A stretch of 27,931 nucleotides of DNA from DATKDU01 sp035649415 (GCA_035649415.1 DASRJP010000002.1:1-27931); one strand, 5' to 3'. Positions 14,440 through 22,503 are shown, numbered from the stretch's first letter. Notes: generated from the sequence alone by a model not told the origin. Numbers and translations: made by a program.

Positions 14440-17400
14440 GTGTCGATTCACGTCACTTGTTCGCACTGCCAGGCCGAGCTCGAAGTGAGCGATGGGGCCG
14501 CAGGAAAAAAGGGACGCTGTCCGGCTTGCCAGGCGGTGATGGAGATTCCCCGCGCCAGTGACAGCGGATCGGCACAAGCCCCCGGCAATGGCGACACAAT
14601 CGAAGTCCACTGCGCCGAGTGCGGCATGCAGCTAAGGGTGAGTGCCGCCAGCGCCGGCCGAAAGGGTCGTTGCCCGCGCTGCCAGGCAGTCATGCCGATT
14701 CCACCTGCCGTCCAGAGCACAGCCGAACCGCAGGCGAACACGATCGTTGTCACCTGCCAGGAGTGCCACACTGAGCTGAAAGTGAGTGCTGATAGTGCGG
14801 GCAAAAAGGGACGCTGCCCGAGCTGCCGGGCCGTGATGTCAATACCAGGCCCGGCACGTGCGGTGAGTGCGCCCGTCGAGGCTGGTGAAAAGACAAACCA
14901 GTCCGGCCTCAAGAGCAACCCGATAACGGCCAGGTCCGCCGTGTCAGATGAAAGGTCTCAAGAGCCCGCTCCAGTCGTGACAACGACTCGCTACGTCCCG
15001 GCGGTGAGCGAGCAGCCCAAGGCGCGGGAAAAGCGGGTGAAGGAAATCAAGCCCGTCAAAGCCGTGGACGAGGAGTCGCTCCTACTGCTGCCCCCTGGCG
15101 AGCCGCCGCCCAAGTCTTCGGACGCCGAGCGCGAGCCGGCCTCACCGGCGGCACCCCAGACGCAGGCCCCTCCACTGGTCGAGCGGATGAAGCCCACAAC
15201 GGCCGGTCCGCCGCCAAAATCCATACCGCCGCAGCTCATCAAGCCGCCTGTTCAAACCGCCGCGCCGACGCCACAACTGGCCCGAGCATCCATTGCGAGT
15301 GCCGCCGAGCTCCATCCGTTTGAGCCGCTAACGCCATCTGCGGCCACGGCCGCCTCTGCGCCGGCGCCGGCAACGTTACCGGCGGCAGGAGAGGCAAAGT
15401 CGAATCCCGCCGACCCCAAGCTGCCGGACACTGCGCCGTCCAAACCGTCCGCGACGCCTCCGCCCGGACCTCCTTCCATACCGACGCCACAGCAGCCCGC
15501 AGCCACTTCGCTGCGGAAGCCGCCGGTCGCCATCAGTCCGCCAGCGCCAAGTCTGGCGACGAGCAAGCCGGCGCCATCGACGAACGAGAACGGCGGCACT
15601 AAAGCCGCACCAGCCGCGGCTGCTGTCGCGACGGCAGCACGCCCCCCGACGGTGACAGCTCCTTCCAAGCCGCAGCTCGCGCCCGCCACGAATCTTTCCC
15701 GCGAGCAGCTTGCGGCACAAATCCTGGGCGCGTTCAGCGGTCAGGTTGCCAAGTCTCCTCCGTCGCTGATGTACAAATTTGGCATTCTGCTGACAACGGC
15801 GGTGATGCTCTTTTTGCCGCTCGTCTACGTCAGTCTGATCCTGTTGGCGTCGGCCGTCGTGATGTGGCATCTGACCAGCAACGTGGGATTGGTGACGGCA
15901 ATCTCCGGCCGCGGCGCCATTCTGGGTGTGATCGCCTACCTGGCGCCGGCGGCGATGGGCATTGTGCTCGTCGTGTTCATGATCAAGCCGCTGTTTGCAC
16001 CTTCCGGTGAAAGGGAAAAATCGCGCACGCTGACTCGCGAAACGGAGCCGCTGGTCTTCGCCTTCGTCGAAAGCATCTGCGCCACGGTCCAGGCTCCCGT
16101 CCCCTCGCAGATCGACGTCAACTGCGAGGTCAATGCGTCCGCCAGTTTCCGCAGCGGCATTGCCAGCTTCGCCGGCCACGACCTGGTGCTGACGATTGGA
16201 ATGCCGCTGGTCGCCGGGCTGAGCCTGCAGCAGCTCGGCGGCGTGCTGGCTCACGAGTTCGGGCATTTCAGCCAGGGGACCGGCATGCGGCTGACGTACG
16301 TGACGCGGTCGATCAACCACTGGCTGATGCGCGTGGTTTACGAGCGCGACTCGTGGGACATGTGGCTCGACCGGATCACCGATTCGGTCGATATTCGCAT
16401 CGGCTGGGTGCTGTACCTGACGCGGTTTCTGGTGTGGCTCACGCGGCGCGTGCTGTGGCTACTGATGCTGTTGGGGCACGCCGTTTCGGGCTTCATGCTC
16501 CGCGAGATGGAGTATGACGCCGACCGCTACGAAGCGCGGCTCGCCGGCAGTCACACCTTCGAGGCGACGGTGCGGCAGCTCATTTATCTCAATCTGGCCA
16601 ATCAGGGGGCCCACGCCGATCTCGAGAACTTCTATCGCGAGGGGCGGCTGGCCGACAACCTGCCGCGATTGATCATCGCCAACGTGGCGCAGCTTCCCGA
16701 AGAGGCCCGCAAGTTCGCCGACGAGGTGATCGAGAAGGAGGAAACGAGCCTGTTCGACTCGCATCCTTCGGATCGCGATCGCATCGCCAGCGCCCGCCAG
16801 GAAGGCGCCGTCGGCGTATTTCAGAGTCGTTTGCCCGGGACGATCTTGTTTCACGACTTTGACGGCCTGGCCAAGGCGGTCACGTGGGACTTTTACAGCG
16901 AGGTGTTTGGCTCCGATTTCAAGCCCACCGCCGTCCGCCCCATCGAGGAATTGCTCGAGCGGCAATCTCGCGAGGATCAGATTTACGACGCGATGAAGCG
17001 GTTTCTGCTCGACACGTTCCAGGTGCTGCGGCCGCTGCGCGTGTCCGAATGGCACCTGCGGCCGCCCGCCAATCCGGCCGAAGTGCACAGCCGCCTGGCC
17101 GAGGCGCGCAACGAAATGTACAGGCACATCGGCGCCTACGACCAGGCCTGGCAGTGGTACGACAAGGCCGATACCCGCATGATCCAGATGCGGCAGCTTG
17201 TCCCGCTGATGCGCTGCGGCGTCAGCCTGGTGCCTGACAGCTTCGAGTTTGTGCCCCCCAGCGCGGAGATGGCCGGCTACGAGCGCGATCGGACGTATTC
17301 CGACATGAATCATCTCGACGGCCAGCTCGTGCCGCTGGAAACGGCGGCCGGACAGCGGCTGCACTCGGCCCTGTGGCTGCTCTACGATCCGCAGTTTGCC

Positions 17401-17877
17401 TCCCGGATGGCCGACGCCCCCGAACTGCTCGACCACTGCCAACGGCTGATGCCGCTGGTCGGCCGGATCAACAACCACCTGGCGCAGATCAACGAGCTGC
17501 GCAACTGCGGCGCCATCCTGGCCGCGCTGGCCGGACACATCGACAACAACGACCAGAATGAAGCGCTCTTTCACGAAATCGTCGAACAGCTCCAGCGCTC
17601 GCGGCGACAATTGAACGACGTGTGGGTGATCTTCCAGCGGGAGGCGTATCCGTTCGACCATCACGAAGGTTTCATGTCGATCAGTCACTTCCTGCTCAAG
17701 GAGCTGCCGAAGGAAAACGAGCTGGGGGGCACGCTCGACGGCATCGACCACCTCCTGGGAAACCTGGCCAGCCTCTACCGCCGCTCCCTGGCCAGGCTGT
17801 GCTACATTGCCGAGCGCGTGGAGACGACGCTGGGCTGGGAACCACTGCCGCTGCCGGAGAAGCCGAAGGCGGCGTAA
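14440..17877 (+). CDS. Large membrane M48-type metallopeptidase with three N-terminal zinc ribbons
   Basis: 1145 residues from GTG 14440. Three near-identical zinc ribbons open the protein, each CxxC...CxxC: C7/C10/C27/C30, C58/C61/C78/C81 and C106/C109/C126/C129, with GKKGRCP in common. Residues about 140-420 are a Pro/Ala/Lys-rich, probably disordered linker. Hydrophobic segments lie at about 443-480 and 488-522. The peptidase core has HEFGH at 605-609 in GGVLAHEFGHFSQG and the third zinc ligand in EYDAD at 691-695, with another hydrophobic stretch (TRFLVWLTRRVLWLLMLLGH) between. This is the Ste24/HtpX zinc-peptidase arrangement, which acts on membrane or unfolded proteins. The C-terminal 400 residues are helical and unassigned. 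The catalytic set looks intact. The cyclase gene follows 20 bases downstream. Confidence 0.88.
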   Translation: MSIHVTCSHCQAELEVSDGAAGKKGRCPACQAVMEIPRASDSGSAQAPGNGDTIEVHCAECGMQLRVSAASAGRKGRCPRCQAVMPIPPAVQSTAEPQANTIVVTCQECHTELKVSADSAGKKGRCPSCRAVMSIPGPARAVSAPVEAGEKTNQSGLKSNPITARSAVSDERSQEPAPVVTTTRYVPAVSEQPKAREKRVKEIKPVKAVDEESLLLLPPGEPPPKSSDAEREPASPAAPQTQAPPLVERMKPTTAGPPPKSIPPQLIKPPVQTAAPTPQLARASIASAAELHPFEPLTPSAATAASAPAPATLPAAGEAKSNPADPKLPDTAPSKPSATPPPGPPSIPTPQQPAATSLRKPPVAISPPAPSLATSKPAPSTNENGGTKAAPAAAAVATAARPPTVTAPSKPQLAPATNLSREQLAAQILGAFSGQVAKSPPSLMYKFGILLTTAVMLFLPLVYVSLILLASAVVMWHLTSNVGLVTAISGRGAILGVIAYLAPAAMGIVLVVFMIKPLFAPSGEREKSRTLTRETEPLVFAFVESICATVQAPVPSQIDVNCEVNASASFRSGIASFAGHDLVLTIGMPLVAGLSLQQLGGVLAHEFGHFSQGTGMRLTYVTRSINHWLMRVVYERDSWDMWLDRITDSVDIRIGWVLYLTRFLVWLTRRVLWLLMLLGHAVSGFMLREMEYDADRYEARLAGSHTFEATVRQLIYLNLANQGAHADLENFYREGRLADNLPRLIIANVAQLPEEARKFADEVIEKEETSLFDSHPSDRDRIASARQEGAVGVFQSRLPGTILFHDFDGLAKAVTWDFYSEVFGSDFKPTAVRPIEELLERQSREDQIYDAMKRFLLDTFQVLRPLRVSEWHLRPPANPAEVHSRLAEARNEMYRHIGAYDQAWQWYDKADTRMIQMRQLVPLMRCGVSLVPDSFEFVPPSAEMAGYERDRTYSDMNHLDGQLVPLETAAGQRLHSALWLLYDPQFASRMADAPELLDHCQRLMPLVGRINNHLAQINELRNCGAILAALAGHIDNNDQNEALFHEIVEQLQRSRRQLNDVWVIFQREAYPFDHHEGFMSISHFLLKELPKENELGGTLDGIDHLLGNLASLYRRSLARLCYIAERVETTLGWEPLPLPEKPKAA

Positions 17878-17897
17878 ACGACGAACGCCAAAGTTGC

Positions 17898-19871
17898 ATG
17901 GAATTCAATCGTTTGCAGCAGGCCTGGCAACGCGTTCGCGACGAACTTCTGGCGGAGCGCACGGCGGATGGACACTGGGTCGGGGAGTTGTCGAGCAGTG
18001 CGCTCTCGACGGCGACGGCGGTGAGTGCGCTGGCGGCAGTTCGAAAGGCGAGCGGGGGGCGTGAGCCCTCCGGTTGGATTTCAGATTTCGAATTTCAGTT
18101 TTCAGATATCGTGGAGCGCGGAGTTGAGTGGCTCGTGCGGCATCAGAATGATGATGGTGGGTTTGGGGATACGGACAAGAGCCACTCGAATATCGCGACA
18201 ACTTATTTGGTTGTCGCGGCATTGCACCTGGCGGGGAAAGCGGAGGCATATCGCGAGTTAATCGCGCGGGCGGAGAAATACATCGAGAGCAAGGGGCGAT
18301 TGGAGGGGCTAAAGGCCCGCTACGGCATCGACAAGACGTTTGTTGTGCCGATCATGACGAACCTGGCATTGGCGGGGCTGGTGAAGTGGGAGGAGATTTC
18401 GCCGCTGCCGTTTGAGCTGGCGGTCGTGCCGCAGGCGTGGTACCGGTTCGTGGGAATGCCGGTGGTCAGCTACGCGATCCCTGCCCTGGTGTCGATCGGG
18501 CAGGCGCATTACTTCCACAAAAAGCCCTGGAACCCGATCACGCGGCTGGTGCGCTGGTTCTCGATCACACGAAGCCTGAAAGTCCTGCGGCGGATGCAGC
18601 CGGACAGTGGCGGGTATTTGGAAGCAACTCCGCTGACGAGTTTTGTAGTGATGAGCCTGGCCAGTAGGCCGCCGCTCCGCGGCGCGCCCGAATCGCCCAT
18701 TGCCACTGAAGTCATCCGCGACGGCGTCAAGTTCCTCGTCAACTCCGTCCGCCCCGACGGCAGTTGGCCGATCGACACCAACCTCGCCACCTGGGTCACG
18801 ACCCTCTCCATCAACGCCCTGGCCGCCGGCGGCGAAGACGTGGCGTCACTCCTGGGCCCCAAGTGCCTCGACTGGCTCCTCTCCTGCCAGCATACCCAGC
18901 GCCACCCCTTCACCGGCGCCGACCCCGGCGGCTGGGGCTGGAGCGACCTAAGCGGCGCGGTGCCGGATGCGGATGATACGGCGGGGGCGCTGCTCGCGCT
19001 GGCTGCGTGGCGGGATTCGCCTTCATGTACGCCGGAACAACTTGATCGCAGAACCGCAGCAGCACGCGACGGACTTCAGTGGTTGATTCGACTTCAGAAC
19101 CGCGATGGAGGGTGGCCGACGTTCTGTCGTGGATGGGGAAAACTGCCTTTCGATCGAAGCGGCGTCGACCTTACAGCACATGTCGAACGAGCGAGGTGGG
19201 TATTTCATCGGGAACTAAATGATCGGTTCGCACCTTCGCTTCGTGCTGCGTGGCGACGTGAAACCGAAAGCTTGTGGTTCACGCTTAGAACTCAGGCAAG
19301 CGACGGGAGCTGGACTCCTCTATGGTTTGGCAATCAGGATTCGCCAGACGAGTCAAATCGAGTTTACGGAACCGCGAAGGTACTTATAAGTTTTGACCTT
19401 GGTGGCGACGATCATTCGGAAGACCTTGGGATCGACAGGGGTTCTCCTTTGGATAGGGGACTGAAATGGCTTGTCGCGAATCAGAACCCCGACGGCGGCT
19501 GGGGAAGCGGCGTGTGGAACAAAAGAGTCGTGCCGAGCGACGAACAGCGAGCGGCGGGGTTTAGCCCCGCCGTGCCCGATGCCCCCCACTTACCACTCAC
19601 TACTCGCCACTCACCACTCATCTCCTCCGTCGAGGAAACGGCCCTGGCGGTCGAAGCCTTGCTTCCCGTTGCCGACGACGAAGCATATCGCCAGTCGGTC
19701 GAGCGGGGGCTGGAATGGCTGGTAACGGCGGTCGAGCGCGGCGACCATCGGAACGCAGCACCTATCGGCTTCTACTTCGCCAAGTTATGGTATTATGAGA
19801 AACTTTACCCGATAATCTTTACGGCCTCCGCCCTCGGGCGGGCCTGCCAGAAGTTGAGACCCGCCACGTAG
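17898..19871 (+). CDS. Squalene-hopene cyclase family protein (class II terpene cyclase), with repeat-derived insertions
   Basis: 657 residues from ATG 17898; about the length of squalene-hopene cyclases. The family protonates a polyene and folds it into a polycycle. The acid motif DADDTA is intact at 357-362, matching the D-x-D-D-T-A of hopene cyclases. QW-type repeats are visible: QNDDGGFG, RPDGSWPID, QNRDGGWPTF, QASDGSWTPLWFG and QNPDGGWGSG. The end, GFYFAKLWYYEKLYPIIF, fits SHC-like proteins. Stretches encoded by dispersed repeats interrupt it near residues 50-71, 256-263 and 550-575, all in frame. Base composition changes sharply inside the gene (about 50 % GC at 19200-19440, much richer before). 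The stop TAG lies in a REP-like head. Substrate (squalene or a shorter polyprenyl chain) is open; its neighbour is a prenyl diphosphate synthase. Confidence 0.85.
   Translation: MEFNRLQQAWQRVRDELLAERTADGHWVGELSSSALSTATAVSALAAVRKASGGREPSGWISDFEFQFSDIVERGVEWLVRHQNDDGGFGDTDKSHSNIATTYLVVAALHLAGKAEAYRELIARAEKYIESKGRLEGLKARYGIDKTFVVPIMTNLALAGLVKWEEISPLPFELAVVPQAWYRFVGMPVVSYAIPALVSIGQAHYFHKKPWNPITRLVRWFSITRSLKVLRRMQPDSGGYLEATPLTSFVVMSLASRPPLRGAPESPIATEVIRDGVKFLVNSVRPDGSWPIDTNLATWVTTLSINALAAGGEDVASLLGPKCLDWLLSCQHTQRHPFTGADPGGWGWSDLSGAVPDADDTAGALLALAAWRDSPSCTPEQLDRRTAAARDGLQWLIRLQNRDGGWPTFCRGWGKLPFDRSGVDLTAHVERARWVFHRELNDRFAPSLRAAWRRETESLWFTLRTQASDGSWTPLWFGNQDSPDESNRVYGTAKVLISFDLGGDDHSEDLGIDRGSPLDRGLKWLVANQNPDGGWGSGVWNKRVVPSDEQRAAGFSPAVPDAPHLPLTTRHSPLISSVEETALAVEALLPVADDEAYRQSVERGLEWLVTAVERGDHRNAAPIGFYFAKLWYYEKLYPIIFTASALGRACQKLRPAT
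18052..18110. repeat. Dispersed repeat fragments inside the cyclase gene (GGGGCGTGAGCCC type plus ATTTCAG repeat)
   Basis: GGGGGGCGTGAGCCCTCC at about 18053-18070 has the self-complementary GGGC...GCCC look of a repeat unit. It is followed by an A/T-rich imperfect repetition (GGATTTCAGATTTCGAATTTC) at 18077-18110. In frame they read REPSGWISDFEFQFSDI, unlike the conserved parts of the cyclase. A similar A/T-rich repeat lies upstream of the HAD gene at 25967-26008. Confidence 0.55.
18664..18686 (+). repeat. Single REP-like unit inside the cyclase gene
   Basis: GTAG followed by GCC and the hairpin GCCGC-TCC-GCGGC. The 23 bases are identical to the reverse complement of the right unit at 19927-19949. 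In frame it reads SRPPLRGA, with the TAG out of frame. Confidence 0.8.
19552..19622. repeat. Hairpin and GTGAGTGG-type repeat inside the cyclase gene
   Basis: An eight-base perfect stem CGGCGGGG / CCCCGCCG (19552-19559, 19565-19572) with loop TTTAG is followed at 19588-19622 by repeated CCACTCAC/ACTCACTACTCGCC units, the complement of the repeat at 1975-2000. In frame they encode FSPAVPDAPH and LPLTTRHSPLIS between two conserved cyclase blocks. Confidence 0.7.
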
Positions 19872-19949
19872 GCCGCGACTCCGTCGCGTGCCATGAAATG
19901 CCACCGAGCGTCGCTTGCCAAACCGGCGCGCCGCGGAGCGGCGGCCTAC
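19868..19949. repeat. REP pair (BIME-like) between cyclase and prenyl synthase genes; head gives the cyclase stop
   Basis: Left unit 19868-19888: GTAG, GCC, hairpin GCGAC-TCC-GTCGC. Right unit 19927-19949, inverted: GTAG, GCC, hairpin GCCGC-TCC-GCGGC. The stems differ at two positions on each side, yet both keep perfect pairing. The TAG at 19869-19871 is the cyclase stop codon. Confidence 0.82.
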
Positions 19950-19974
19950 GCCCGCCTGAGCCATCGAGGACAAC

Positions 19975-21861
19975 TTGCTAGACGCACCCCAGACTCAGAC
20001 GCACTCCGATACTCCGCCCGAATTTGCCGGCGACGCCCCCCGCCGCAGCAAGCGGCGGCAGACGGCCCATTTGAAACTCGTCCCCGAGACGCGCGAGCTG
20101 CGTGATCAGCTCCAGGCCCGCTGTGCCGAGGTCGCCGCCAGGCTCGACAAATCGCGGCCTCTCACCAAGGACGAGATGGAAGCGGTCGTCCGCCGTACGC
20201 TCGACGAGATGGGCCTTCCCGAAGGCTACGTCGGCTGGATGATGGTGGTGCTCGCCACTGAGTTCTGGAAGGACCAGGTCGCGGCCATACCGCCGTCGCG
20301 GCGGTTGTTCCTGTTGCCGCACTGCCTCAAGCACGCCGAAGGCTGCCCCGCCGACTACGACGAGTTCGGCATGAACTGCAAAAAATGCGGCGCGTGCAGC
20401 ATTGCCGACTTCCGCACGCTGGCCGAGGAGATGGGATACAAGGTCCTCGTCGCCGAAGGCTCGCCGATCGTCCTCAAAATCATCGTCAGCGGCCACATCG
20501 ACGCGATCGTCGGCGTCGCCTGCCTGAACGTCCTGGAAAAGGCGATCGACAAAATCCTGCTCGCCGGCATCCCCTGCATGGCGGTTCCACTTTTGTCCAG
20601 CGACTGCCGCAATACGAGCGTCGATGAGGACTGGGTCATGCAAATGATCCAGGTCCGCGAGCAGCCAGCGGCGCAGCAGACGCGGTCGTACGTGCATCTG
20701 CTGCGGGCCGCGTCGAAGCTATTTCAACCCGAAGCGCTCGACCGCATCGCCCCCCGCGTCCGCGGCGGCAAGAAGCTCTCGGAAGTCAACGGCGACGGCA
20801 TTGCCGCCCTCGATCCGATTGCCGCCACCGAGGCGATTGCCTACGACTTCCTGGCCAAGGGGGGCAAATACTCCCGGCCGTTCATCACGCTGGCAGTCTA
20901 CGACGCGCTCACCGGCGGGAAGGGGACCGAAGCGAGTGGCGCCGAGCACGTCGCCGCCTACAGCGATGCCGTCCGCCGCGCGGCCATGTCGATCGAAACC
21001 TTTCACAAGGCGTCGCTGGTGCACGACGACATCGAGGACGACGACGCGTTCCGCTACGGCGAGGACACGATTCACAAGCGGTTTGGAATTCCGACCGCGA
21101 TCAACGTCGGCGACTACCTGATCGGCATGGGCTATCGCCTGGTGAGCCGCGAGAGTAAATCACTCGGGGCGGATGTCGTCGCCGATATTCTCGACACGCT
21201 GGCCGACGCGCATCTGCGGCTATCGGAAGGTCAGGGGGCGGAACTCCTTTGGCGAGACGCGCACAATAAGCGGCTCAAACCGCTCGATGCGCTGAAAATC
21301 TACGCCCTCAAGACCTCGCCGGCGTTTGAGGCAGCGCTGTTCACCGGCTTTCGCCTGGCCGGGCCAATGGCCGAGTATCAAAAACCAATTCGCGAGTTCG
21401 CCCGCAATCTGGGGGTCGCCTTCCAGATCCTCAACGACCTGAAGGACTGGGAAGGGGACGACAACAACAAGCTGGCCGCCGGCGGGGACATCCTCGGCGG
21501 CCGGCCGACCGTGCTGTGGGCGCTGGCGCTGGAAGGACTATCCGCGGCTGGGCAGGAGGAATTGCTGTCGCTTGTAGAACCCGTAGCAGGCGCACTCCGT
21601 GTGCCGTCCGTCGGCAGCGGCGCAAGCAACGGCACACGGAGTGTGCCTACTACGGATCGCGTCCGCGAGCTGTACCAGCAGGCCGGGGTGTTCGAGAAAG
21701 CCCATCGCCTGGTCGAGAAACATCAGGAGCGGGCCGAAGCGATTGCCGACGAGATTCAGCCGGAGGAATTGCGGCGACTGCTGTACTACTTGATTGACAG
21801 CGTGCTCGACGGTCCCAAGCCTGCCCCCGCCCCGCCGATCGTCCCCCTTCAGATTGGTTAA
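19975..21861 (+). CDS. DUF116 - polyprenyl (isoprenyl) diphosphate synthase fusion
   Basis: 628 residues from TTG 19975, with CGAGGA four bases upstream and no better start. Residues about 85-225 are a DUF116 domain with a Cys set suited to a metal or iron-sulfur site: C117, C124, C135, C138, C141 (NCKKCGACSI), then C183, C201 and C211. Residues about 285-530 are a trans-isoprenyl diphosphate synthase, which condenses isopentenyl diphosphate with an allylic diphosphate: GGKYSRP near 296, first Asp motif DDIED at 351-355, AINVGDYLIG near 376, and second motif NDLKD at 487-491, where the usual first Asp is Asn. Ala lies five residues before the first motif, compatible with products longer than C15. 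Residues 537-560 come from an in-frame REP pair. It lies 103 bases after the cyclase stop, and a precursor-supplying role for that enzyme is likely. Confidence 0.88.
   Translation: MLDAPQTQTHSDTPPEFAGDAPRRSKRRQTAHLKLVPETRELRDQLQARCAEVAARLDKSRPLTKDEMEAVVRRTLDEMGLPEGYVGWMMVVLATEFWKDQVAAIPPSRRLFLLPHCLKHAEGCPADYDEFGMNCKKCGACSIADFRTLAEEMGYKVLVAEGSPIVLKIIVSGHIDAIVGVACLNVLEKAIDKILLAGIPCMAVPLLSSDCRNTSVDEDWVMQMIQVREQPAAQQTRSYVHLLRAASKLFQPEALDRIAPRVRGGKKLSEVNGDGIAALDPIAATEAIAYDFLAKGGKYSRPFITLAVYDALTGGKGTEASGAEHVAAYSDAVRRAAMSIETFHKASLVHDDIEDDDAFRYGEDTIHKRFGIPTAINVGDYLIGMGYRLVSRESKSLGADVVADILDTLADAHLRLSEGQGAELLWRDAHNKRLKPLDALKIYALKTSPAFEAALFTGFRLAGPMAEYQKPIREFARNLGVAFQILNDLKDWEGDDNNKLAAGGDILGGRPTVLWALALEGLSAAGQEELLSLVEPVAGALRVPSVGSGASNGTRSVPTTDRVRELYQQAGVFEKAHRLVEKHQERAEAIADEIQPEELRRLLYYLIDSVLDGPKPAPAPPIVPLQIG
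21583..21653. repeat. REP pair (BIME-like) inside the prenyl synthase gene
   Basis: Arms of 25 bases (21583-21607, 21629-21653) are inverted repeats with two mismatches and a 21-base spacer. Same element as at 10185-10245: GTAGCA head and GGC(A/G)CAC-TCC-GTGTGCC hairpin. In frame it reads VAGALRVPSVG and NGTRSVPTT, with the TAG out of frame. Confidence 0.85.
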
Positions 21862-21922
21862 TGTCGGCTTTCGCTCCGCGAAAGCACGAACGAGGCATGC
21901 TTTCGCGGAGCGAAAGCCGACA
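21862..21922. repeat. Perfect 25-bp inverted repeat (REP pair) between prenyl synthase and chorismate-lyase-like genes
   Basis: 21862-21886 and 21898-21922 are perfect inverted repeats with an 11-base spacer, 61 bases in all, the same dimensions as the element at 10185-10245. Each arm contains the hairpin CTTTCGC-TCC-GCGAAAG. The left arm starts one base after the prenyl synthase stop TAA. Confidence 0.88.
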
Positions 21923-21947
21923 ATTACGCCCGCCGCCACCTGGACCG

Positions 21948-22475
21948 ATGCCCGCCCTGGATCATCTTGCCGGACTGTTCTACCCCGACATGGCGGAGTT
22001 GGGCCAGTTCGAGGAGGTGCTGGCCGAGGCCATGCCGCAGCCGTACCGGCAATTGCTGGCCCACCACGACCACATGACCGTCTCGCTGGAGCAGCATCAC
22101 GGCTGCAAGGTGGAAGTAGAGGTGCTCGCGTCGCAGCGGACCGGCGACTATTACGCGCGAAAGATCGTCTTGCACCGGCAAACCGACGGCCGCGTTGTAC
22201 TGTTCGGCATTCCGCGGCTGAACCTGACGTTGGTGGATGAGGAGGTGCGGCAGGAGATTCTCAGCGGCTCGACTCCGCTGGGACGCGTGCTGATCGACCA
22301 CAATGTATTGCGCGAAGTGCAGCTTGCCTCGCTCTATCACGTGACACCCGGTCCAGAACTGTGCCGGCATTTCGGCCTGGCCGCACCGGAAAGGACGTAC
22401 GGCCGCACGGCATTCATCTACTGCGACGGTTACCCGGCCGTAGAACTCTTGGAGATCGTGGCGCCGCAGCCGTAG
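21948..22475 (+). CDS. Chorismate-lyase-like (UbiC/DUF98-type) protein
   Basis: 175 residues from ATG 21948; earlier in-frame starts would begin inside the palindrome and are rejected. The order of motifs fits the chorismate pyruvate-lyase/DUF98 fold: HDHMTVSLEQHHGCKVEVEVL near residue 40, ARKIVLHRQTDGRVVLFGI near 70, a helix ending STPLGRVLID near 107 (the P-x-G-x-x-L element), and FIYCDGYPAVELLEIVAP at the end with the Glu that is catalytic in UbiC. UbiC splits chorismate into 4-hydroxybenzoate and pyruvate. The match is at fold level and I cannot confirm all catalytic residues. Position directly after a prenyl diphosphate synthase would suit an aromatic acceptor for prenylation. Its stop lies in a GTAG repeat head. 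Confidence 0.6.
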   Translation: MPALDHLAGLFYPDMAELGQFEEVLAEAMPQPYRQLLAHHDHMTVSLEQHHGCKVEVEVLASQRTGDYYARKIVLHRQTDGRVVLFGIPRLNLTLVDEEVRQEILSGSTPLGRVLIDHNVLREVQLASLYHVTPGPELCRHFGLAAPERTYGRTAFIYCDGYPAVELLEIVAPQP

Positions 22476-22503
22476 TGTCGGCTTTCGCGGAGCGAAAGCC
22501 GAC
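22472..22503 (+). repeat. Single REP-like unit; head gives the stop of the chorismate-lyase-like gene
   Basis: GTAG at 22472-22475 contains the stop TAG. It is followed by an 11-base perfect stem (GTCGGCTTTCG / CGAAAGCCGAC) with loop CGGAG at 22477-22503, the same stem family as the element at 21862-21922. No T-run follows. Confidence 0.78.

Noticed and set aside
16459..17751. Minus-strand open frame of 430 codons opposite the M48 peptidase
   Set aside because: Antisense shadow of GC-rich codons; no ribosome site or recognisable domain.
17898..19871. Cyclase gene considered a pseudogene because of its repeat insertions and composition shifts
   Set aside because: The frame is open from start to stop and DADDTA plus five QW-type blocks are intact.
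21862..21922. Perfect hairpin considered as an intrinsic terminator
   Set aside because: No T-run on either side, and the same architecture occurs inside coding regions; better explained as a REP pair.
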